64,000 nt of DNA, from NCBI GenBank assembly GCA_021234155.1, contig JAJEKV010000057.1, forward strand, positions 8,708,108 through 8,772,107, read 5' to 3'. The stretch is from Isoetes taiwanensis (taxonomy: Eukaryota; Streptophyta; Lycopodiopsida; Isoetales; Isoetaceae). A program made the translations under genes and the position numbers. The stretch's first letter is position 1; each line of letters starts with the position of its first letter. Under the pieces are notes generated by a model. It searched no databases and was not told the origin of the DNA. It worked only from the letters and a program-made list of their open reading frames with translations. Shown here in pieces: positions 56,170 through 64,000 of the stretch.

Positions 56170-59130
56170 TTAACTATCTCGACCCTTTGTCAGGGTCGTA
56201 GAGTTCCCCTGGTGGCGGTGGTTCGGTTTCATAGCCTTCCTCCCACTCTGGATATTCACCATATCTCTGGCCATAGTCCTGGTCTGGCGGCCCGGGATCG
56301 TCCCTCCTAACCATATCGGTGATTCTCTCCTCATATTCCCAAATGGTTTCCTCTGCAATATAGTTGGAATAAATAGAGAACATTTTTGTAATTCCATTAT
56401 TTTCTAAAGTTTTAATACTTTTGAAGAGGATGTCATATATAAAAAACACACAATCCAATAATACTCCTCAAGAGAACTTTGTATTTAATAAGTAAATAAG
56501 GTACACCATTTGTCAATATGGTCCATTCAATTGCCAATCGAAAATCCCAGAACACACATAGATATATATATAAGAAAAACTAGCAAAACATATATATATA
56601 TACATTTCTCATAGCAAAATTATACTAGGAACTAGGCTCTGCCTCTTGATCCTTAGCCCTAGGAGGTGGTGGGAAGTCGGTGTCGATTAGCACAGAGTAA
56701 CCCCGAGGGTCTCTCGTGGGCGCAAGCGGATGCAACCTCTGGTGGATAGGCAACGGCCAATGGGGCTGCCGGGAGCTTCATGCCCATCAAGGCGCAATGT
56801 CCTGACCCAAGGCCGCCGGGGCAAGATCCCGTCAGATGCGGTACATACGTAAGCGTCACGATAGGGAAGCTTCTTGTGGCCGGCGATTGTAGAGAGTGCC
56901 GCGGAGGCCCCACCATGAAGCTTGACCTGCGGCGCTAGATCTCGGGCTATGAAGAGGACTTGTCCGGTATTTGAAGGCCGACAAAAAGCGGGTAAGATGG
57001 TTACCCAAACACTTTCCCCCATGAAGTCTCGAGATCTTTGCCACTTCTTTATCTAGGTCCATGGGGACTTCTTCCTCCTTGAGCTCTGTTGCTCCTCCTT
57101 CTTGTCTTGAGGGTTATGGTATAAATCTTCACCCTCATCATCTGAGTGGGAGGAACCTCCACCATATTAATGTTTGGGGCGTGAGGTCCCATAGCCGTGA
57201 AGGCATCACAAAAAGTTGAAGGCTGGTTTCACGCATCCGCGAAATCCGAAGGCGTAGTAAGTCTCGTAGGCTCTAGAGTTTCACGACGGAACGAAGGAGC
57301 TGGTGCACCCGAGGAAGCTTCGGTAGAAGTGAAGTCGATGAAGTCATCCATACAATACTCCATAAGCTCGTAGAGTACATGGTCTTTGCGCTTGCGCCGA
57401 AATCCGCCACCACGCGGATACGTCCGGATAATATCATCCAAGAGAAGGTATTCCTGCCCCGGTGATAAATAAGCTGGAAGGCCGCCTAACCCGACAAGCC
57501 TATAGATGGGTCACGGCGGCGGTGGTAACTCCTCTGCTAGCTCTTTCCAGCGGGCAAAAGTCGCCCATTCCGATATACCGTCATCCCCCTCCTCGGAGGA
57601 TTACGGCGGCTTGCCCTTCTCTGGTGGCAAGGTTTCATCCTCAGCGTATTGGTCCATGAGGATGGCTAGGTGAAAGTAGCTTCGGATCTTGCTGCCCACG
57701 ATCTTTGGGATGCGGTAGGTGTTTACCCCATCGGAGTTTCCCCTTGAGGACATCATAAGCATGTGTGTCCCGCCTAGCATCTGCCGAACTATCTCCCGCT
57801 CCAAATACGAGTGGGGAGGATCCCTAAGAGAGGAATACACAGAGGAAGCATTTCCTCCATGTAAAATCAAGGAATCCGGCGTAGTCCGGATGCCGCTACA
57901 TGTTAGCAAGGAGATCTATGCGTTGGCATAGCAAAGCTGACCAGCAGGTCGAAAGGAACCATGGATCCCATTTCTCTCCATCAAAAGGTACCAGGCTGGT
58001 AAGGTCGGTGGCAATATTAGGCTTAGAAGGGAGGAGAGAGGAAAAGAAGCGTTTAAAATAACTTACAGTCCCTTTTAAGCCCTCTTAGCTAAAAGCGGAC
58101 GTCAGCCTTTTAATTTTAAAAAACATTAAACTTTTAATTCAAAATAAAAGCCTTTTTATTAATTATCACAAAAAAATATGTACAAACGCGGATCCCGCAA
58201 GTAGACTAAGGTTGCTCCCCCGTATCCTACGAGGCGAGGGCTAAATCCTTAGGCATTATGGTGACCCTCTTTGCGTGGATGGCGCAAGGTTGGCATCACC
58301 AAAAGTGCTACCAAGTAGGTTTTGTGACCTCTTGGGCGCCAAAATACAAAGGTGGAAACGGAGATCGGTCTTAAATTGTTGTGCGATCTCCCGCATCTTC
58401 TCTCGAAAAGGCAGCTTCACGATCGAGGAAGGTCCGTGGACTTCTGAAATTTGGCGGATCTCCCGAATGCCACGGTACCGGTCGGAACCGATGGGGCTTC
58501 CGCGGGTGGAGAGGCCCCGACGATGTTGCACCGATCTTAGCCACGAACCGCCGGCGGGAGTTATCCACTCTCTGGGCCGCCCGGTCGAACTGGTCTTCTT
58601 CAAAAAAGCCCGGATCTTTAACTTATCCTTGTATTTTGCCGGCCGCCTTATGGCAACTCCCTTCCTCGAGCTTAACGGTCGGATGCTCTCGTCGGGGGTT
58701 TGAGCCACTCCCGGATGCACCTCCCCTGTTGGTCCCGGTGATCTTGTGGTCCCGCTCATCTTGCTCCAACTTCTCGCGCTCTTCGAGGCTCTCCCTTAGG
58801 TCTTCTTGGATCTGAGCAAGCCGGGTCTGGCTTACGGCACGGGCGATTAAGTTCATGAATGCGGATTGTGGCGGCATGAGACCCATATCTATCCGAATAG
58901 TTGTCGGATAGTCTATGCTAATGTCGGGGATTTCTCCCCGGACAAAGCTGTTGGAACCCTCATGCCGGTGGGTATGGGGAACCTCAATGCTCTGCGCCAT
59001 CAGCCAGCTGACAAAGCCGTCTCAGAAGATACCCCGGATTTCCCTACCCCCGAGCTGCTGTGTCCACCCGCTCATCTCCTGGTGGTCGTCCTCCTGGCAA
59101 AACCCTAATACGGTCGGCCTCCCCGACATC
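56170..59130 (-). pseudogene. extra coding-like region between PBS and gag of the Gypsy element
   Basis: Several minus-strand frames lie here between the leader and gag. One starts with ATG at 59,000 (MAQSIEVPHTHRHEG..., with a QTRLAQIQEDLRESLEEREK coiled-coil stretch). Others lie at 58,256-58,759, 57,601-57,909, 57,229-57,441 and 56,687-57,022. They show no gag, pol or known host domain that I recognise. Elements with an additional ORF before gag exist (for example Ogre/Tat), but those lack a chromodomain. A nested insertion or captured host sequence is the alternative. Confidence 0.45.
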
Positions 59131-60141
59131 TTCCTCCCGTATGGCCTTCCTGTCGGAGGATAAAATTTGATGAGCATCATTACCATATCAGGTTGCTCAA
59201 CAAGGGTATATGGGAGGCGTAGGTTCGGTAGGATGAGGAATGGCTCTCAGTAGTGATAGGCGGGATATGGAATCCTATCGTTGTTCTCAAACCTATTGAC
59301 CAGCTCATCCAACAAGATGTCGATGAGGGCTGGGTCAGTAGCCATGTGCTTAGCAATCATGGCGTAGATCTCCACGATGCTCATGGTGGGCCGGATCTGT
59401 AGCTCTTGGTAATGGCCATATGGTAGTGCAAAGCGGCGTCAGCGCGAAGGGGATAACAAAGGGGCGCTAAGATGCACAATGCACAAGGGCGCAGATCAAG
59501 GTCCGTCCGGGTGGCGATGTGAGGGCTGCTCAGGCGGTTGGAGGGCTGAAGCAAAAGCAAATGACAGAAAATGGTTTGCTAAACGCCAATTTAACTTTTA
59601 AAATTTCAAAATTTTTCTTATTAACTTCAAATTTTATTATTAAAAATTATATTTGGCGAAAATCACGCCACATATGGTCGGGAAGGCCGATGGCATTATC
59701 TGGGTTTCCGCCTCGACCGGTGTCATCGAAATGCAGCTTGGCGCCGAAGTTGACTGGCGGCCTGGGCGCGACTTCGGTTCGACGTGGTGAGGGCCAAGCC
59801 CGACATTGTGGCTTATTGGCCACTTGACAAAAAAAGGCAAGCGGCGCCCGAATTCGTTTTTGGGCCTGCCCTTGACCATTTTTCGCCTCGAGTTGATCGG
59901 GGTTCTGGGTAATTCAAGTCGCCCAATCCAATGAAACCATCTCCTTGCGTCATTTGAGCTACCCGACACTGTTAGGCCTCAATCTTGGCCTCCTTCAAAG
60001 CTACAATTTCTTAACTTAACCTAACACACCAAGCCAAACAACAAAGAGAACTAATGACACATTGACTCTAGCCTCCTCCTAACTACCGTACTACGGTTAG
60101 TGTTTGCTGCTGCTATGATTTCGAAAGTAAACCTAAATCAC

Positions 60142-60153
60142 GGCTCGATACCC
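60142..60153 (-). other. Gypsy primer-binding site
   Basis: GGCTCGATACC (plus) lies three bases inside the 5' LTR. Its complement reads GGTATCGAGCC. This matches the initiator tRNA-Met complement TGGTATCAGAGCC apart from a missing A and the first base. Copy A at 2863-2874 has the same one-base deficit, so it may be a family trait. Confidence 0.7.
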
Positions 60154-60155
60154 TT

Positions 60156-61740
60156 TGTGGCCTCCTCGAATATATATCGACCAAGGGCGTATACATCTGA
60201 GGACTTTCCCCCCATGGCAATCATCTCACCATGGCAGGGCCCTCCGTCCCTATTCGGGCCATCATGAAATGAGGCGAGAAAGAAGGACACTGAAGGGTCA
60301 TTCGCCCACGCCTTCAATGGGACTCACGTTATGGAAGCATGAATACAAGGGTTAGCACACGGCATGAATATACATAAATAACCACCACGAAGGGTGGCTA
60401 ATCCATCCAATATACCAACGGCCACGGAATATGCATCTAATCCTAAGAAAACACCCGGAACCCGAGGTTCTACCCGCCTCAGAGACTCGGTGAGGATCGA
60501 TCGACCCACGGGGCCTCAAGGGAAGCAGGCCGAGTCTTGGCATGGCGTTGGCTGGCATAGAACATTAGCTAGGGACATCCCTCCATCCGCCCCTCCTGTG
60601 CACTGCGGATGGGTCAATTCATGCTATGGCCGGCTGCTGCCTTCAGGAGGCGGGTTCAAGGTATCACCACTGTGGCAAGGCCTACTCCGGAGTTCATGGC
60701 GCTGGTCCAGGTAATGGCGAGGAGTCGGGGGTGTCCTTCGGAATCCGCGGTGGTTCCATGGGTGAGCTAGAGAATGCGTGCACGCATCAGCGACCCTTGT
60801 CCGTGCAGAGCTTGCTCCCTAAATCTACTCAAAGTTCAAAGTGCAAGGTGCTCCCATACGGATCACACCTCTACACCCAGTGTCCGGACCCATACCCGGC
60901 CCTCGTGACCGGCTATCGGGCCCTAGCCCTGTAGGAGTCTCGGGAGCCTTGTATGCTCGTGCAAGACCCACCCCTCATGTCACCACTTGTGTTCCTTATG
61001 CACGGTGCTAAGCGGACCATAGCATCTAGGGGACCGGTGGGCTCTTGTGCAAAGGCGCATTTAATGGGGATATTGCAGGCTACACGTCTCAGAGTTAGGC
61101 CTCTACCCCGTAATCCCCGTTTGGTCGAGTCGATTAAACAAAGAACTAACAATCCATCCTTTTCGGAGTAAGAACCAGAATTGAATATAAAGAGAACTTG
61201 TTTGTACAATCAAGGGTTAGTTTCTATGATTGATTTACAAAGAGAAACGAGAGAGACCTTGGACACAACCAAGTGTTAACTAGAATTCACATAGCCACCT
61301 ACCCGAATTCTCGGGCTGGACTCGTTTCCATGGGGCTTCCATCTTTTGGGAGTTGAGAATTCAAAACCGTTACTTGGACGAGGGGCATCATTATGGTGAT
61401 CTTCAAGTGTCGATGTCTACCGCCCTCGGCCTTCCTTGGTCGATCTTGAGAGTCAATCCCAGGGATAGGGTCAAGTTGGCATCCAAACTTGGCAATCCCC
61501 ATCTTCGCCCAATCGATTGGGGCGGTGGCTTTCCCAAATGGTAATTAGCCTAATTTCCTAGGTTATAGGTTATTATTATTAATGTGTTAAATTAGCATAG
61601 CTAATTTAATCTTTTTAAGGTAACCCCTAGGTTGCAATTAAGTTCCCATACCCCCATGGTGGCGTACCTTTAGGGAGTGGCGTGCTTGTATTTATGCGTG
61701 TCCCGTATAGTAGATCGTATAAATACATTGGAACGCCACA
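60156..61740 (-). repeat. Gypsy 5' LTR, copy C (1,585 bp)
   Basis: On plus it starts TGTGGCCTCCTCGAATATAT and ends ATTGGAACGCCACA before the TGCAT target repeat. It aligns with copies A and B throughout. It lacks several short stretches present in B, mainly 2-4 base losses. Confidence 0.93.
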
Positions 61741-63600
61741 TGCATGATCTTGTTGGTGAAGTTAATATCACCGCCTTGATGGGGACAAGCAGCGGTTGTC
61801 CGATTGCACGGGCATGCAAAAGACAAGGAAACCGGAAAGTATCCAGTCGGTCATATCCGCACCGCCTTGTACCTTTGCTCTATGTCGACTTTGTCATAAA
61901 AGGTGGGGTCTTGATCATATTGATGGCAAATAGTGCCACGGGTCCAGTGCAGCCTGCACCACCAAATCCCCTTGTGCCCCAAAGTTACAGAAATGGGGGG
62001 GAGCTATCGTGCGCTTTAAATGGGACCACCACTTCAATCGAAAGCTTCCTTTTCGTGATTGCCATAGCACGCGTTCAGGAAAGGAAGGGTTTTGATGTTA
62101 CGCTTCAGCTTGGTGTTGATGTAGGGTTGACATAGGCGGTTCAATTCCTTCATGTCTTCCTCATCAAGGCAGCCTTTTCCTTTGTAATAATCAAAATCAT
62201 GGTATTCATTAGATGCAACGTTGCGAACTCCGTGATGCCTTCTTCTAACGCATGCTGCCGCTATGATCGCGGGGCATGGCCTAATCGCTACGATCTGCAT
62301 TTTAGAACTCCTAGTCTTCCTTAGCGGTGATTGTTCCATCCAAGATTCTGCCTTGTAGGTCAAGCGTTTCTTTGTCCGGGAGGCCAGATATCCTCTTCAT
62401 GAACTGCTTGTCAAACAACTTGGGGTCTGGCACAGTTGGAAATTCTCCATTCTTTGTCCTTGACTTGCCTCGTGTCCATTGAGCCCATATCTCAGTCCAT
62501 TTCTCCCCGGACCGCCTCGATTGCTAGAATGAGGTCATATTGGTGCGAGAGACTCCTACCTTTCCTTGGTGTTCTCTTCTTCTTCTCCTCTTCTTCCTCT
62601 CCCTCATCATCTTCTGTCCCTCAGTGAACATATACGCATAGTTTCTCAAAAAGGTCTTCCACTTATCGAGGGAGCCTGTTTCCTTTAGGGCCGAGGACAA
62701 CAATGCTTCCAATGTTGCCTAGCGTGTATGATCTGGTCGGGATAAGGGGCCGCATTGATCAATGCACCAATGTCGAGCATGAAAGCATCTACAAAACCGG
62801 ATTAAGCGGTAAATAGTGGCCGGAAGCCGACTTCCTTGGTCGAAAAGTTCCTTGAATCCTAATTTTCTTTACTTATGGGGTTTCACCGACTCGCTGAAAG
62901 CTCGCATCCTTTGATTTTTACGTGGTACCACGGCGCTTTCGACTCGCGAGTCGAGAAACCCCGATGATAATCGAAGGGAAAATATTAGGATGGTAGGGCT
63001 TTCGACTTGAAATGGTAAAAACCGGATAAGTAAAAAGAAAATTAGGCGTTCAAAGGACTTTCGACTTCGAGTGAAAAAGCTTCATCATCGCTGATTTTTA
63101 CGTATTTACCCGACTTTTTCGACTTCGCGCGGTAAAAGCCCGATGATAATCGGCAAATGGGCTTTTCGACTCATGGTCGAAACCCGATGATTGGCAAAAT
63201 GCACCTGCGACATTTCATGGTCGAAAACCCGATGATATCGGCAAATGCTAGGATGGTAGGGCTTTCGACTCGCGGAGTGTTCGAAAATGGAAAAGATTGA
63301 GAGTTATTTACCTTCACGTAGGGCTTTGTTTACTATTATTGTTACAGCGTGGCAAATACTTGCGGCGGTTCGGTTCTTGGCGTCTCCGTAGAAAGAACTC
63401 TGCCTCACCAGCAGCATATCTATCCTTGATCCTTTGGGGCACCTCCCTCTAAAATACCTGCGCAATACTTGGGCGCCCTCGCTGAATCTTTGGCGTCTAC
63501 AACCGGCGGACGGGGCGTCTTTTCCCTTGGATCTTCTCCGGACTTCGGTGAACAACTCATGGTCGATCTGCTAAAGGTATGACATCTGGCAGCATTGGAT
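61741..63600 (-). pseudogene. 5' part of the Gypsy-interrupted gene
   Basis: The minus strand is open into the insertion site, reading RTTAACPHQGGDINFTNKI then MH. The frame continues across the 13-kb element as SIYELDHECRLGLPKAPSFA. Farther upstream are coding-like pieces: 62,034-62,363 (DEEDMKELNRLCQPYINTKL), 62,524-62,712 (GSLDKWKTFLRNYAYMFTEG), and an exon at 63,313-63,555 ending before a GTAAATA donor. A possible acceptor (AAATTAG before GATTCAAGG) lies near 62,860. The pieces lie in different frames, so either the gene is decayed or the sequence has indel errors. I do not recognise the domain. The 3' half carries an FCP1-like domain (47,108-48,663). Confidence 0.55.
62936..63290. repeat. 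array of palindromic TTTCGACTCGCGAGTCGA units in an intron
   Basis: One intact copy (CTTTCGACTCGCGAGTCGAG at about 62,937-62,956) is followed by about six decayed copies with roughly 50-60 bp spacing. Each is followed by a CCGATGAT-type stretch, and GGATGGTAGGGCTTTCGACT occurs twice. The array lies between a donor at about 63,312 and a candidate acceptor near 62,860, so it appears intronic. Confidence 0.75.
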
Positions 63601-64000
63601 GCACTAAGCAGGATGTCGCACTATCGTTGAGAATCTCCAAAGATGTGTCTGGATTAAATTCCAGGGTTGGTTGAACAAGACGGCATCTCGCAAACCTTCA
63701 CCGCCTAATGTCCAAATAGCTAGCCAGGTGTGATATTCCCAACGGATATAATACCGAAGCCAGCCGCCCATTTTCTTCGTGCCCCTCTCTCAGAAATCCG
63801 ATCGATCATCTCGATCCATTATTGGAGAGTCAACTATCTTTGCCATTCCGCCATCCTGATTCCTCCCGCAGGTGTCATCTTCCCCATTTTTGTTTTTGTG
63901 GACTTTTTTGTGTATGAACCACAACTTCATTCCCCATCAGAGTGTTGTAGAGCCTTTCAAACACGAGAAGTGAAGCTCCCCCTCGTATTGAACGCTTTTT
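63601..64000. other. window edge, unassigned
   Basis: No domain is recognisable. It may hold further 5' exons or the leader of the minus-strand gene, but no splice or start signal is convincing. Confidence 0.3.

Larger units (their letters stand above)
48664..61740 (-). mobile_element. complete chromodomain Gypsy element, ~13.1 kb
   Basis: LTRs at 48,664-50,281 (3' LTR) and 60,156-61,740 (5' LTR) flank an internal region read on the minus strand. The element is bordered by the 5-bp repeat TGCAT (48,659-48,663 and 61,741-61,745). Next to the 5' LTR is a primer site resembling initiator tRNA-Met with one base missing. Next to the 3' LTR is a purine tract (50,282-50,294, TTCTCCCCTCCTT on plus). 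Pol order is protease, RT, RNase H, integrase, chromodomain, as in chromoviruses. All frames are broken by many small indels. The LTRs differ at many positions, so it is not recent. It sits inside an exon of a host gene. Confidence 0.95.

Noticed and set aside
58275-58815. Long plus-strand frames of 142-144 codons inside the Gypsy element
   Set aside because: They run antisense to the element, in GC-rich sequence where stops are rare, and show no domain.
63116-63240. CRISPR-like array in the palindromic repeats
   Set aside because: Repeats are diverged and irregularly spaced, spacers are not unique, and the context is a plant intron.

Overview
The window looks like nuclear DNA of a land plant with a large, repeat-rich genome. 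The evidence is a nuclear-encoded mitochondrial ribosomal protein with a telo-box leader, a SULTR-type sulfate transporter end, PPR and LRR fragments (one with the plant-typical 72-nt LRR exon), a zf-RVT LINE, Copia and chromodomain Gypsy elements primed by initiator tRNA-Met, and Helitrons. I cannot assign the clade from sequence alone. A non-flowering plant such as a fern would fit, but that is a guess.

Layout. 0-5 kb: unrecognised sequence, a 27-bp minisatellite, two Pol III-like SINE heads, and a truncated minus-strand Gypsy (leader, PBS and LTR) abutting a frameshifted ORF. 5-9.4 kb: mostly unassigned, with a duplicated minus-strand coding exon. 9.4-17.2 kb: two LINE 3' ends, both associated with the same MITE, and a 1.2-kb direct duplication with foldback arms and ~60-bp tandem repeats. 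17.2-20.3 kb: SINE-like tails, a foldback hairpin, a hAT-type MITE with an 8-bp target duplication, a long-TIR element and minisatellites. 20.9-21.5 kb: the only intact host gene, mitochondrial bL12 (minus). 24.6-24.9 kb: LRR gene remnant. 26.3-26.6 kb: two inverted-repeat elements, one a miRNA-like hairpin. 27.7-32.6 kb: a Copia element with identical 172-bp LTRs and a 5-bp TSD, but broken gag and integrase frames and an open RT-RNase H frame.

34.8-35.7 kb: C-terminal part of a sulfate transporter whose coding sequence starts exactly where a Helitron 3' end stops. 36.1-41.9 kb: two head-to-tail Helitrons with exon-like cargo. 43-45.7 kb: LRR, coiled-coil and PPR fragments. 47.1-48.7 and 61.7-63.6 kb: two halves of a minus-strand multi-exon gene ending in an FCP1/NIF-type HAD phosphatase domain. 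The halves are separated by a complete ~13-kb chromodomain Gypsy element (48,664-61,740; TSD TGCAT) that sits inside an open exon. Introns and flanks of this gene carry a recurrent palindrome, CTCGACTCGCGAGTCGAG.

The window is mainly a record of nested mobile-element insertions into a few host genes. Two insertions can be placed to the base inside coding sequence: a Helitron in the sulfate transporter and a Gypsy in the FCP1-like gene.
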